From CAZCCV01 sp964497515 (lineage in GTDB: Bacteria; Armatimonadota; UBA5829; DTLH01), in NCBI GenBank assembly GCA_964497515.1, contig CAZCCV010000001.1:109889-173888 (forward strand): a DNA stretch of 64,000 bases, in the 5' to 3' direction. Made by a program: the position numbers and the translations under genes. Shown here piece after piece: positions 42,911 to 53,974 of the stretch (the stretch's first letter is position 1; every line of letters begins with the position of its first letter). Under the pieces are notes generated by a model, which worked only from the letters and a program-made list of their open reading frames with translations, was not told where the DNA came from and searched no databases.

Positions 42911-44995
42911 ATGTGGCAAAACTTGACAATATCAAGGAAGATCGTTGTTGTTGGAATTGCAATCACGTTTATGTTCTCTTTGGTTTTTGCGTGGATGCTG
43001 CCCAAGGTTAAGTCTTCATTGTATGAAGAGAAACGGCTGGGCACAAAGAACATAGTGGCTACAGCAGTTGGAATTGTAGATCACTATGTCAAAGAAGCTG
43101 ATGCGGGTAATCTTACTACCAAAGAGGCTCAGGATAGAGCGAAGTCTGCAATCGAAGTTATGCGTTATGGCTCTGGTGATTATGTATGGATCATGGATGA
43201 CGACGGCATCATGATTATGCATCCCACGCAGCCACAGCGAAATGGAGAAGACTGGAAGGGCGAGAAGGATCCAAGCGGCAAGCCGATGATTGTAGATATG
43301 ATAAATGTCTGCAAGAGCAAAGGCGCTGGATTTGTCGATTACGTATGGAACAAGCCCGGACAGACCAAGTTAGCTCCCAAAATATCATATGTGGAGTTGT
43401 CACCTAAATGGAATTGGGTGGTCGGCTCTGGCATATATGCGGATGATGTTGAAACGCAGATACGCTCCACATTTGTAAAACTTCTGGTTTCGGGATCGGT
43501 GATAGCGGTACTGGGCGTGCTGCTTTCAATGGTAGCAGCAAGATCCATATCAAGAAGGCTGGTCAATCTTACAACAGGTGTACACAAGGTGTCACTTGGC
43601 GATACTGCAGTTACGATTGACGACAACTCCAAGGACGAAATCGGCCAGATGGCACAGGCACTCTCGACTATGGTCGACAATTCCCGCACCATTGCCGAAG
43701 CTGCAGAGCAGTTGTCTGTAGGAAATGTAGATATAACTGTCGAGCCCAGAAGTGACCTTGACGTCTTGACGCACAGCGTAAACAAATCAATCGCTGCTGT
43801 AGATGTGATGCGCAACGATGTAAAGACTCTGTGCATTGCCGCCCTTGAGGGACGACTGAATGTAAGAGCTGATGCCAGCAAACACTCGGGCGTTTTCGGC
43901 AAGATAATGCAAGGCTGGAATGACACCCTGAACGCCGTGGTCAATCCGATTACAGAATCGATCGATATATTAGACAGAGTTGCTCAGAAAGACCTCTCTG
44001 CCCGAATGACAGGGGAGTATAAGGGCGATCACGATAAGATCAAGCAAGCGCTTAACACAGCGGTTGACCATCTCGATACCGCACTGTCGAATGTGTCGGT
44101 AGGGTCAGAGCAAGTAGCATCAGCGTCCGAGCAGATATCATCCGGCAGCCAGGAATTGGCGCAGGGTGCATCTGAGCAGGCATCGTCACTTGAAGAGATA
44201 TCATCTTCACTGCAGGAGATGTCTTCAATGACACAGCAGAACACCGGCAACGCCAAAGAGGCCAAGGGTCTTTCTGATGAAGCCAGGAGCACTGCTGCCC
44301 AGGGAGTCGATTCAATGAGAAGGCTCTCCGAGGCGATCGATAAGATCAAAGCCAGCTCTGATGAGACAGCAAAGATCGTCAAGACGATTGATGAGATAGC
44401 GTTCCAGACCAACCTACTTGCACTTAACGCGGCAGTAGAGGCCGCAAGAGCGGGAGATGCAGGCAAAGGCTTTGCAGTGGTAGCAGAAGAGGTGAGAAAC
44501 CTAGCAATGCGGAGCGCAGAAGCTGCAAAGGATACTGCAGATCTGATAGATGGATCAGTAAGGAACGCTGAAGAGGGTGTGAGTATCAACTCAGAGGTTA
44601 TGAAGAACCTTGAGGAGATCAACCAGCAGGTTATGAAGGTCTCAGAGGTTATGGCAGAGATAGCAGCGGCATCTGATCAGCAGAGCCAGGGTATAGAGCA
44701 GGTCAACGTGGCGGTAAGCCAGATGGATCAGATCACCCAGCAGAATGCTGCGAACTCAGAGGAATCAGCTTCAGCATCTGAAGAGCTTGCAGGACAGGCA
44801 CAGGAGATGCAGAGTATGGTTGCAAGCTTCAAGCTGACAAATGCTGTAACGACAGCAAAGCCAGTAACGAAGCGCGTATCGAAGCCAGTTAAGAAGCAAC
44901 CCGTAGCAGTAGCTACAGCAAAGAGCAGTGTCAGCGTGGATCCTGCGAAGACCATTCCGTTCGATGATGATTCGGACGTGCTTCAGGAGTTCTAG
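42911..44995 (+). CDS. Methyl-accepting chemotaxis protein with sCache-type sensor (copy 1)
   Basis: A 694-residue receptor. The start at 42911 follows AGAAAGGAG and matches its neighbour, which has exactly the same length. Order: membrane helix (residues 10-30), extracytoplasmic Cache_2-like domain with [19 protein letters not shown] and [10 protein letters not shown], second helix (about 195-220), two or more HAMP-like helices, and the MCP signalling domain with the tip sequence [18 protein letters not shown]. The last residues DVLQEF form an aromatic-ending tail that could tether CheR or CheB. The 3' half is identical in DNA to copy 2. Confidence 0.94.
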   Translation: MWQNLTISRKIVVVGIAITFMFSLVFAWMLPKVKSSLYEEKRLGTKNIVATAVGIVDHYVKEADAGNLTTKEAQDRAKSAIEVMRYGSGDYVWIMDDDGIMIMHPTQPQRNGEDWKGEKDPSGKPMIVDMINVCKSKGAGFVDYVWNKPGQTKLAPKISYVELSPKWNWVVGSGIYADDVETQIRSTFVKLLVSGSVIAVLGVLLSMVAARSISRRLVNLTTGVHKVSLGDTAVTIDDNSKDEIGQMAQALSTMVDNSRTIAEAAEQLSVGNVDITVEPRSDLDVLTHSVNKSIAAVDVMRNDVKTLCIAALEGRLNVRADASKHSGVFGKIMQGWNDTLNAVVNPITESIDILDRVAQKDLSARMTGEYKGDHDKIKQALNTAVDHLDTALSNVSVGSEQVASASEQISSGSQELAQGASEQASSLEEISSSLQEMSSMTQQNTGNAKEAKGLSDEARSTAAQGVDSMRRLSEAIDKIKASSDETAKIVKTIDEIAFQTNLLALNAAVEAARAGDAGKGFAVVAEEVRNLAMRSAEAAKDTADLIDGSVRNAEEGVSINSEVMKNLEEINQQVMKVSEVMAEIAAASDQQSQGIEQVNVAVSQMDQITQQNAANSEESASASEELAGQAQEMQSMVASFKLTNAVTTAKPVTKRVSKPVKKQPVAVATAKSSVSVDPAKTIPFDDDSDVLQEF
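44051..44901 (+). repeat. 851-nt tract identical to the second receptor gene, copy 1
   Basis: Bases 44051-44901 are identical, without gap or mismatch, to 46240-47090 (constant offset 2189). The first mismatch to the right is a C/T at 44902. Divergence is marked to the left of 44051, in the sensor region. Confidence 0.97.
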
Positions 44996-45099
44996 TGATC
45001 GCAAGATCGTCGATTTACACGGGTTAGAGATGGGCAGGCATTGAGCGGAAGTGTAGCCAGTGCCTGCTCCAAATCCCCGGTGGCAAGGAGTGAGTACTT

Positions 45100-47184
45100 A
45101 TGTGGCGAAATATGCCCATTTCCAGAAAGATAATAGTCGTTGGAATTTCAATCACGCTGATGTTCTCCATTGTCTTTGCTTGGATGCTGCCGAGTGTGAG
45201 AGCTTCACTTTATGAAGAGAAGCGTCTTAGCACCAAAAACATCGTCTCCACAGCCTGCGGCATCGTTGAGCGCTATATCAAAGAGGCAGATGCGGGCAAT
45301 TTGACTACCAAAGAAGCTCAGAAACGAGCAATGACCGCCATAGAGATGATGCGTTTCGGGTCTGATGATTACGTATGGATTAACGACTTGGACTGCATCA
45401 TGGTAATGCATCCAACAAAGCCAGAGATGAATGGAACTGATGTCTCTGGTCAGAAAGATCCGAATGGCAAGGCTATGTTCATCGAGATGCGAGACACCTG
45501 CAAGAGCGAAGGTTCAGGCTTCGTAGAGTATTGGTGGCCGAAACCAGGAGCAACCGATTCTTCTCCGAAGATATCGTACGTTCAGTCCGCTTCAAAGTGG
45601 GGCTGGATCGTTGGCTCGGGAGTTTACGTAGATGATGTAGAAGCGCAGATGAGATCTCTGGTTATGAAGATTCTCGGTGCCGGTCTCGCAGTTACGATAC
45701 TTGGAGTTTTGTTGTCACTCTGGGCGGCGAAGTCAATTTCCAAACGTTTGGTCGGTCTGACGAAAGGCGTGCATCAGGTTGCACTCGGTGATACCACCGT
45801 TGCGATAGATGATGAGTCAGAAGATGAAGTAGGGCAGATGGCGCAAGCTCTCTCAGCAGTAGTCGAGACCTCGCGAACAATCGCCGAAGCGGCGGAACAG
45901 TTAGCTGCTGGGAATGTAGATATCACAATTGAACCTAGAAGTGATGTCGACGTTCTAACTGAGAGCGTTAACAAGTCCATAGCAGCGGTAGACGCAATGC
46001 AAAAAGACGTCGATACAATGTGTGCCGCAGCACTGGAAGGCCGTCTGAATAAACGAGCCGATGCCACGAAGCATGAGGGAGCATATAGAGGCATCTTGCA
46101 GGGCTGGAATGACACCCTAGACGCCGTAGTCAATCCGATTACAGAATCGATTGGTATATTAGACAAAGTTGCTCAGAAAGACCTCTCTGTCCGAATGACA
46201 GGGGAGTATAAGGGCGACCACGATAAGATCAAGCAAGCACTTAACACAGCGGTTGACCATCTCGATACCGCACTGTCGAATGTGTCGGTAGGGTCAGAGC
46301 AAGTAGCATCAGCGTCCGAGCAGATATCATCCGGCAGCCAGGAATTGGCGCAGGGTGCATCTGAGCAGGCATCGTCACTTGAAGAGATATCATCTTCACT
46401 GCAGGAGATGTCTTCAATGACACAGCAGAACACCGGCAACGCCAAAGAGGCCAAGGGTCTTTCTGATGAAGCCAGGAGCACTGCTGCCCAGGGAGTCGAT
46501 TCAATGAGAAGGCTCTCCGAGGCGATCGATAAGATCAAAGCCAGCTCTGATGAGACAGCAAAGATCGTCAAGACGATTGATGAGATAGCGTTCCAGACCA
46601 ACCTACTTGCACTTAACGCGGCAGTAGAGGCCGCAAGAGCGGGAGATGCAGGCAAAGGCTTTGCAGTGGTAGCAGAAGAGGTGAGAAACCTAGCAATGCG
46701 GAGCGCAGAAGCTGCAAAGGATACTGCAGATCTGATAGATGGATCAGTAAGGAACGCTGAAGAGGGTGTGAGTATCAACTCAGAGGTTATGAAGAACCTT
46801 GAGGAGATCAACCAGCAGGTTATGAAGGTCTCAGAGGTTATGGCAGAGATAGCAGCGGCATCTGATCAGCAGAGCCAGGGTATAGAGCAGGTCAACGTGG
46901 CGGTAAGCCAGATGGATCAGATCACCCAGCAGAATGCTGCGAACTCAGAGGAATCAGCTTCAGCATCTGAAGAGCTTGCAGGACAGGCACAGGAGATGCA
47001 GAGTATGGTTGCAAGCTTCAAGCTGACAAATGCTGTAACGACAGCAAAGCCAGTAACGAAGCGCGTATCGAAGCCAGTTAAGAAGCAACCTGTAGCAGTA
47101 GCTACAGCAAAGAGCAGTATCAGCGTTGATCCTGCGAAGACCATTCCGTTCGATGATGATACGGACGTGCTTCAGGAGTTCTAA
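45100..47184 (+). CDS. Methyl-accepting chemotaxis protein with sCache-type sensor (copy 2)
   Basis: A 694-residue receptor that is a tandem paralogue of the previous gene. The ATG follows GGAGTGAG. The sensor part has the same layout but differs strongly ([29 protein letters not shown]), so ligands probably differ. From the middle of the HAMP region the DNA is nearly the same as copy 1. The tail is again DVLQEF. With identical signalling domains the two receptors would join the same arrays and share adaptation enzymes. The gene is followed by a hairpin and cheR. Confidence 0.94.
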   Translation: MWRNMPISRKIIVVGISITLMFSIVFAWMLPSVRASLYEEKRLSTKNIVSTACGIVERYIKEADAGNLTTKEAQKRAMTAIEMMRFGSDDYVWINDLDCIMVMHPTKPEMNGTDVSGQKDPNGKAMFIEMRDTCKSEGSGFVEYWWPKPGATDSSPKISYVQSASKWGWIVGSGVYVDDVEAQMRSLVMKILGAGLAVTILGVLLSLWAAKSISKRLVGLTKGVHQVALGDTTVAIDDESEDEVGQMAQALSAVVETSRTIAEAAEQLAAGNVDITIEPRSDVDVLTESVNKSIAAVDAMQKDVDTMCAAALEGRLNKRADATKHEGAYRGILQGWNDTLDAVVNPITESIGILDKVAQKDLSVRMTGEYKGDHDKIKQALNTAVDHLDTALSNVSVGSEQVASASEQISSGSQELAQGASEQASSLEEISSSLQEMSSMTQQNTGNAKEAKGLSDEARSTAAQGVDSMRRLSEAIDKIKASSDETAKIVKTIDEIAFQTNLLALNAAVEAARAGDAGKGFAVVAEEVRNLAMRSAEAAKDTADLIDGSVRNAEEGVSINSEVMKNLEEINQQVMKVSEVMAEIAAASDQQSQGIEQVNVAVSQMDQITQQNAANSEESASASEELAGQAQEMQSMVASFKLTNAVTTAKPVTKRVSKPVKKQPVAVATAKSSISVDPAKTIPFDDDTDVLQEF
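46240..47090 (+). repeat. 851-nt tract identical to the first receptor gene, copy 2
   Basis: Direct repeat partner of 44051-44901. A short conserved stretch continues past the stop codons, including the GATCGCAAGATC hairpin at 47184-47199. Confidence 0.97.
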
Positions 47185-47199
47185 CGATCGCAAGATCGT
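47184..47199 (+). terminator. Intercistronic hairpin after the second receptor gene
   Basis: ACGATC and GATCGT close a GCAA tetraloop and are followed by CGTTTT. The same core (GATC, GCAA, GATC) follows the first receptor gene near 44998, and a related AGATC-GCAAGT-GATCT-TTT hairpin lies at 48621-48636 after cheD. They may act as weak terminators, attenuators or mRNA stabilisers inside the operon. Confidence 0.5.
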
Positions 47200-47265
47200 C
47201 GTTTTACACAGGAAATAGCCGGGCAGGGTTGAAAGACCTGTCTGGCAGCCTAGCAAGAGGTTCCG

Positions 47266-48090
47266 ATGGAAAAGACAATGACAACAGAACTGACACAAGA
47301 GCAGTTCGAGAGAATCAGCGGTATTGTCTACCGGATATGTGGAATAGATCTTCATTCTGGTAAGGAGGTTCTTGTTCGTGCGCGCTTAGCGAAACGATTG
47401 CGTGCGTTGTCGCTTACCACCTTTGATCAGTATATGGAGCACCTCGACAACGACACCTCCGGTTCGGAACTGACAACTATGATCGATTCGCTGACTACGA
47501 ATAAGACCTACTTTTTCCGTGAGTCTCAGCACTTCGATCACCTGGGTTCGAGCGTGTTGCCTGAACTCCAGGCTAAAGGTGCTCCGATACGGATATGGAG
47601 TGCCGGTTGCTCGACTGGTGAAGAGCCGTATACACTGGCTATAGTCGCCAAAAAGCATTTGCCAAACTCTGGTTCTATCGACTTGAAGATACTGGCCACC
47701 GACATTTCATTTCGGGTGCTGCAAACAGCCCGTGAAGGAGTCTACCAGCAGGATCAGCTTCAAGATGTGCCTGTCAGGATGATGAGTGACTACTTCACGT
47801 GCATTCAACCAAAGACTCCGCGCGAGTACAGGGTGAAAGATAACCTGCGATCTATCATTAAGCTCGCAAGACTCAATCTGATGGAGTCTTGGCCTATGAA
47901 AGGCCCGTTTCAGGTTATCTTCTGTCGGAATGTGATGATCTACTTCGACAAAGCCACGCAAGAGAGGCTAGTTCAACGGTACTGGGACATCCTTGCTCCT
48001 GGCGGCTACCTGTATGTGGGGCACTCAGAGAGTCTAACGGCGACTTCACACAGGTTTAAGTACATTGGGCCAGCGATCTACCGCAAATGA
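47266..48090 (+). CDS. cheR: Chemoreceptor methyltransferase CheR
   Basis: A 274-residue S-adenosylmethionine enzyme that methylates receptor glutamates. The N-terminal helical domain ends with TTNKTYFFRESQHF. The methyltransferase part shows IWSAGCSTGEEPYTLAI (the AdoMet loop), ILATDIS and FQVIFCRNVMIYFDKATQ. AAGAGG precedes the ATG; a second Met five codons later is possible. It follows the receptor pair whose shared signalling domain it would modify. Confidence 0.96.
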   Translation: MEKTMTTELTQEQFERISGIVYRICGIDLHSGKEVLVRARLAKRLRALSLTTFDQYMEHLDNDTSGSELTTMIDSLTTNKTYFFRESQHFDHLGSSVLPELQAKGAPIRIWSAGCSTGEEPYTLAIVAKKHLPNSGSIDLKILATDISFRVLQTAREGVYQQDQLQDVPVRMMSDYFTCIQPKTPREYRVKDNLRSIIKLARLNLMESWPMKGPFQVIFCRNVMIYFDKATQERLVQRYWDILAPGGYLYVGHSESLTATSHRFKYIGPAIYRK

Positions 48091-48118
48091 GCATACTACT
48101 GGTTCTTCGAGGTGATTA

Positions 48119-48604
48119 GTGAAGCACATAGTAGGCGTAGCCGATATGATAGTGTCAGCGGATCCGGAAGATGAGATCGTAACCCACGCCCTTGGCAGTT
48201 GTTTGGGAATAACGGTTTACGATCCTGTTGCTCGGGTTGGCGGAATGCTGCACGTTATGCTGCCTCTATCGTCAGTAAACGTCGAGCGTGCCAAGTCAAA
48301 TCCGCACATGTTTATTGATACTGGGGTTCCGAGGCTGTTTATTGAGTCTTACAAGCTCGGAGCTGAAAAGAAACGACTCATTGTGAAAGTGGCGGGAGGC
48401 GCGAGCCTTCACGGCCATAACGAGGATGATGACTACTTTCAGATAGGCAAGCGGAACTTCGTAATGCTAAGAAAGCTTCTTTGGAAGAATGGAGTTCTGC
48501 TGCAAGCTTCTGAAGTCGGTGGGCGAGAGTCGAGGGCAATGACTATGGATATGGCTACCGGCGAGACGACCATTAAGGTGAACGGCGTCACGAGATCTCT
48601 GTAA
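48119..48604 (+). CDS. cheD: Chemoreceptor glutamine deamidase CheD
   Basis: A 161-residue enzyme that deamidates receptor glutamines and in some species stimulates CheC-type phosphatases. The catalytic Cys lies in HALGSCLGITVYD and the His in GGMLHVMLP. A conserved GGASLHGH follows. The GTG start has AGGTG upstream. It precedes the second cheY-cheX pair, so a CheD-CheX interaction is possible. Confidence 0.94.
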   Translation: MKHIVGVADMIVSADPEDEIVTHALGSCLGITVYDPVARVGGMLHVMLPLSSVNVERAKSNPHMFIDTGVPRLFIESYKLGAEKKRLIVKVAGGASLHGHNEDDDYFQIGKRNFVMLRKLLWKNGVLLQASEVGGRESRAMTMDMATGETTIKVNGVTRSL

Positions 48605-49034
48605 CCAATCGTGTGCACAGAGATCGCAAGTGATCTTTTGGAATGAGGAGGGTATTGAATGGCTCTCAATGTCTTAGTTGTTGATGATAGCGCCGTAATG
48701 CGCTCGATGATAATCCGAACGCTGAACCTGTGTGGGGTGCCGTTGGGAAATATCTATCAGGCATCGAACGGAGCAGAAGGGCTGGATGTGCTCAGCAACA
48801 ATTGGGTGGATCTGGCCATGGTAGACATCAACATGCCGGTGATGAACGGGGAAGAGATGATAGACAGAGTGCGAGCAACGCCCGAGACATCGGATCTTGC
48901 CGTAGTTGTCGTGTCTACGGAAAGCAGTGAGACTCGTATTGAGTCTCTGCGTGAGAAAGGCGCCGGTTTTGTCCATAAGCCGTTCACCCCGGAGTTGTTG
49001 CGAGAAATCATAACCGAGATTACAGGAGTGACAG

Positions 49035-50563
<1,529 letters not shown>

Positions 50564-50578
50564 CGAACAAATGCAAAA

Positions 50579-50610
50579 GGGCCGGCCGAACAGAACGGTC
50601 GGCGCGGCCC
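50579..50610. terminator. Hairpin between cheB and pilT
   Basis: GGGCCG and GCCGA (50579-50589) pair with TCGGC and CGGCCC (50599-50610) with one bulged G. On the minus strand TTTT follows, so it suits pilT best; on the plus strand the T-run is missing. Confidence 0.75.
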
Positions 50611-50650
50611 CAAATACTCAGTGGCTCAACGTGAGAGCCAACATTACCAC

Positions 50651-51709
50651 TTAAGGTCTTCGGATCATCTGCTTGAGTTCGGTCAGGTTGCCGGCTCTTG
50701 AAAGTGCTTCTTCTTCAGTGATCAGTCCGGCTTTGTAGTACTTGCTGAGGCACTGGTTCATCGTCTGCATCTCCCAGAACTCTCCCTCGGCAATTGCCTG
50801 ATAGAGCTGTCCAGAACGTCCTTCTTCAATCAGCTTGCTGACTGTCGGGTTTCCCACCATAATCTCAACGGCAGCTATTCGCCCAGGGCCATCCGCACGT
50901 GGCAGCAACTGCTGAGAAACGATACCTTTCATCGAGTTAGCCAGGCGCAAGCAGATCTGGTGCTTGTCGTGAGGCGGGAACATGTTGATGATTCTCTCCA
51001 TAGTTTCCGCTGCACTCGTGGTGTGCACGGTTGAGAAGACCAAGTGACCCGTCTCAGAAGCCTGCAGCGCTGTGTTCATTGTCTCGACGTCTCTCATCTC
51101 TCCGATAAGAATGACATCTGGGCTCTGTCGCACGACATACTTTAGTGATTCAAGGAAGGAATCGGTATCAATTCCGATTTCTCGCTGGTTGATAATCGAC
51201 TGCTTGTCAGGGTGAACAAACTCAATCGGGTCTTCTACCGTCACAATGTTGCAGCGTCGCGTGCTGTTGATGAGATCAATCATCGCCGCCAGTGTTGTAG
51301 ACTTGCCACAACCTGTTGGTCCTGTGAGGAGCACAAGTCCCTGACGTTCTTTGCAGAGGCGTGCAACTACAGGGGGCATTCCGAGCTGTTCAAGCGAATA
51401 AATGGAAAGTGGGATAATTCTTAAAACTAAACCAATGCTGCCCCGCTGCTGATACACGTTTACTCGGTAGCGGGCTACACCTTCAATAGTGAAGGCGAGA
51501 TCCATTTCGTGTCTGCGCTCGAATCGCCCTATCTGTTCGTGAGACATGATACTATAGGCGAACTCGCGGGTATCCGATTCGGTAAGTGCAGGCAGTTCGG
51601 TGGGTGCAATTCTACCGTCCACTCGAAGTGTAGGCGGTGCGCCCTCCTTAAGAAATATGTCCGAAGCTCTTCGTTCCGCTGCCAGTGCAGCAAGTTCCTT
51701 GAGTTCCAT
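50651..51709 (-). CDS. pilT: Type IV pilus retraction ATPase PilT
   Basis: A 352-residue hexameric ATPase that retracts type IV pili. Walker A is LTGPTGCGKSTTLAAMI and Walker B is DVILIGEMRD. His and Asp boxes are in VEDPIEFVH and FSTVHTTSAAETMERI. The C-terminal element AIAEGEFWEMQTMNQ is the PilT form of the AIRNLIRE region. The start is the ATG at 51709, 12 bases after the gene upstream on the minus strand. No other pilus machinery genes are nearby. Confidence 0.96.
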   Translation of the reverse strand: MELKELAALAAERRASDIFLKEGAPPTLRVDGRIAPTELPALTESDTREFAYSIMSHEQIGRFERRHEMDLAFTIEGVARYRVNVYQQRGSIGLVLRIIPLSIYSLEQLGMPPVVARLCKERQGLVLLTGPTGCGKSTTLAAMIDLINSTRRCNIVTVEDPIEFVHPDKQSIINQREIGIDTDSFLESLKYVVRQSPDVILIGEMRDVETMNTALQASETGHLVFSTVHTTSAAETMERIINMFPPHDKHQICLRLANSMKGIVSQQLLPRADGPGRIAAVEIMVGNPTVSKLIEEGRSGQLYQAIAEGEFWEMQTMNQCLSKYYKAGLITEEEALSRAGNLTELKQMIRRP

Positions 51710-51721
51710 ATCCTGACTCGA

Positions 51722-52456
51722 TTACTCCTTTCGGGCGTGAGTTAAACGACTGATAACCACAAAAACGATTGTCCCAGCCAAGAATGCTATAAGAACAGTA
51801 ATCCAAAGTCTGGACGACCCTTTCCCCTCAGTCCTGTCACCTTGAGGCGATGCTTTCTCTTGACCTTTGGGAATATCAATCAGCGGCAAATTCAATCGAT
51901 CGAAATCGTGGTTCTTTATCGAAATTTTATACACTTGAGTGGATTGTCCCGCGGCAGAATTCCAAGCGATATCGACATACTTGTCGCTGTAGTTCCTGAG
52001 CGTTTGAAATGGGAACGTTCCATATAAAAAGAAGACCAGTTCAATCTGTTTGAATCTACGGAAAGTCAGCACAAATGGCTCGACTTGCAGTGTTCCAGCT
52101 CGCCAGTCGACGATGCCGACCGTATTCAGAGATATAGTACGGTCGCCTTCTTCATTTCCGATCTCGGCGTTTACAATCTCTCGCCCGAGAGCAGCAGATA
52201 GAGCCTTAAGATCCTCTTCGGCGGTCTTCTCGGATACGGAGCCATTGTAGACAATGCTAATATTCTGGGCTGGTTGGGCATCAGAGGCGACTAGTATCAC
52301 AACGTCCGGCACTGTTATCGGTTTGGGTTGCTCTGCAGCTTTCTCTTCGCCATCAGCCGACCCGACTGCAGTGAACAAGAGCATGCATACGACCAGCGCT
52401 GCGATAGCGTAACATCTATGTTTTATCGGATGGTCGTACAACGGCATCATAAGCAT
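51722..52456 (-). CDS. Exported or membrane protein of unknown function upstream of pilT
   Basis: A 244-residue protein with an N-terminal signal sequence (AIAALVVCMLLFTAVGSA) and a C-terminal helix (WITVLIAFLAGTIVFVVI). The extracytoplasmic part is beta-rich, with VVILVASDAQPAQ, WRAGTLQVEPFVL and VDIAWNSAAG. This layout recalls cohesin- or carbohydrate-binding-like surface proteins, but I cannot name it. It is probably co-transcribed with pilT. No ribosome site precedes the first ATG; the promoter lies so close that the message may be nearly leaderless. Confidence 0.68.
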   Translation of the reverse strand: MLMMPLYDHPIKHRCYAIAALVVCMLLFTAVGSADGEEKAAEQPKPITVPDVVILVASDAQPAQNISIVYNGSVSEKTAEEDLKALSAALGREIVNAEIGNEEGDRTISLNTVGIVDWRAGTLQVEPFVLTFRRFKQIELVFFLYGTFPFQTLRNYSDKYVDIAWNSAAGQSTQVYKISIKNHDFDRLNLPLIDIPKGQEKASPQGDRTEGKGSSRLWITVLIAFLAGTIVFVVISRLTHARKE

Positions 52457-52467
52457 TCAGCACCAGT

Positions 52468-52495
52468 ATAATAATTGGTTATTGTTCAGTTGCAA
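52468..52495 (-). promoter_or_regulatory. Probable promoter of the pilT operon
   Basis: On the minus strand TTGCAA (52495-52490) and TATTAT (52473-52468) are 16 bases apart. Nothing else was seen in 52496-52689 except a divergent upstream region of the TPR gene. Confidence 0.5.
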
Positions 52496-52689
52496 GTCTA
52501 CACCAGTGAGCAGGTTGCGTCAAGCAAAAGCCGCAATTGCGCAGCAGCCTAGTGCAGCAAGCTCATAACGCAGACAGTATTGCAGTCGATAGAGGTAAGG
52601 TTCGCATACCCTAAAGTCAGAGGCAAGCACGGTACGTTGACAAAACATATGGTCACGCGGTCTCAGATTTCTGGTATCATACAATCACT

Positions 52690-53517
52690 ATGCAGAGACG
52701 CAGACTGTTATTCGATGCAGGATTCTGGATTGTTTTGCTAGCCATTATTGGCGTGGTAGGTATTCTCCGATGGTCGCAGGTGAAGGATCGCACGCTTGTC
52801 ACCAAGGCTGTCACGCAGGCAGAGAATTTCGCGAAGGCGGGTGACCTCGACAAATCGGCAGCAGAGTTTCGACGGGCAATGAAGGCTTCAAAAGGCAAGA
52901 CAGCTGTGTATTTACTTGCTACGGAGAGAATGCTGTCCATTGGCAAGCGCAAGAACGACAAAAAGGCTTACGAGTTTGCCGCAGAGTTTGCATCGGAAAC
53001 CATCAAAGAAGCCGATGCAAACAGATTGAATCCGAAGCTTCGCGAAGAAGAACTTGTCTCTCTGCTTCTTGAAACGTCAGATACATACGTGACTCTCAAC
53101 CGCGTTGATGATGCTGTGAAGCTACTGAATCGTGCTTTGGGACTGCGTCCAGAGGATCCTTTTGTCCAGAATTGGGTTGGTTATACTTACGCAGTAACAG
53201 GGCGTAATCTAGATAAAGCGTTGGATCTGGTTCAAAATGCTCTTAAGGCTTATCCAAACAATCCAGCAATAATCGATAGTCTGGGATGGGTCTACTTTAA
53301 GCAGGGCAAGTATCAGGAGGCTCTCGCGGAATTGAAGCGGGCCGTCATCCTCGCTCCCAGTGAGCCGGAGTTGCGGTATCACCTAGGCGCAGTCTATGAA
53401 AAGCTGGGCATGAAAATGGAGGCTGAGTTGGAACTCCGAAAAGCGCTGATACTGAATCCCAACTTAGATGATGCTCACTCTCTGCTGAGGAGGCTGCAGA
53501 TAAGTTCTAGCGATTAG
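52690..53517 (+). CDS. Tetratricopeptide repeat protein with N-terminal membrane anchor
   Basis: A 275-residue protein with one membrane helix (residues 9-25, FWIVLLAIIGVVGILR in part) and about five TPR units. Clear ones are DDAVKLLNRALGLRPEDPF, YPNNPAIIDSLGWVYFKQ, YQEALAELKRAVILAPSEP and KMEAELELRKALILNPN. It is likely a scaffold on one side of the membrane. The ATG at 52690 has no clear ribosome site. It converges on the inhibitor gene with a four-base overlap. Confidence 0.85.
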   Translation: MQRRRLLFDAGFWIVLLAIIGVVGILRWSQVKDRTLVTKAVTQAENFAKAGDLDKSAAEFRRAMKASKGKTAVYLLATERMLSIGKRKNDKKAYEFAAEFASETIKEADANRLNPKLREEELVSLLLETSDTYVTLNRVDDAVKLLNRALGLRPEDPFVQNWVGYTYAVTGRNLDKALDLVQNALKAYPNNPAIIDSLGWVYFKQGKYQEALAELKRAVILAPSEPELRYHLGAVYEKLGMKMEAELELRKALILNPNLDDAHSLLRRLQISSSD

Positions 53518-53915
53518 GTCTCGATGGAGAGTGTTTTCAACCCTGCCCAGTTGCCACTGCGCGTGATTCCAACTATGTAGACTGCTACCTGCACCTCACC
53601 CAGTCGAAACACACGCACTCTCGACAGGTTGTCTTCGATGGTCGCTTTGAGCTTACTGAACTGTTCGGCGGTATTCCTTTCTTCCTCGCCAAACCAGGAT
53701 TGCTCCTTTGTGAGGCCATCAAAGAAATCCTCGAAAGAGGTTTCTACTATAGGAGTGCCAAGCGGGCTGCAAGTAAGCTCTAGAAGTCTATCGGTACTGA
53801 TCTGCTCACCATCTCCGAGCCATTCAAACGCTTCAAACGGTTCGTCGCTTTCGCTCTGGTACATCAAACCCGCAGCAGCCTCATCAAGTGTCGTTGCAGT
53901 GTCTTGTAATTCCAT
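53514..53915 (-). CDS. nuiA: Nuclease inhibitor of the NuiA family
   Basis: A 133-residue acidic cytoplasmic protein that matches Anabaena NuiA along its length. It has QSESDEPFEAFEWLGDG, then an SFEDFFDGLTKEQSWFGEEE segment, and the C-terminal half FRLGEVQVAVYIVGITRSGNW ends in ET, the same last two residues as NuiA as I recall it. In the Anabaena complex the acidic SES segment and the C-terminus contact the nuclease metal site. GGAGG lies ten bases before the ATG. The gene is 59 bases downstream of the nuclease gene on the same strand, so it likely protects the cell from that enzyme. Confidence 0.88.
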   Translation of the reverse strand: MELQDTATTLDEAAAGLMYQSESDEPFEAFEWLGDGEQISTDRLLELTCSPLGTPIVETSFEDFFDGLTKEQSWFGEEERNTAEQFSKLKATIEDNLSRVRVFRLGEVQVAVYIVGITRSGNWAGLKTLSIET

Positions 53916-53974
53916 AATTAGTTGCCTCCAGAGCGGGTTGGTTTGCAGGAATCCACCTATAGCTAATAGTCAAG

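Noticed and set aside
44029..44622. Long open frame on the minus strand inside the first receptor gene (and its twin at 46173-46811)
   Set aside because: They are shadows of the well-supported receptor genes, with Ser/Ala-rich translation and no ribosome site.
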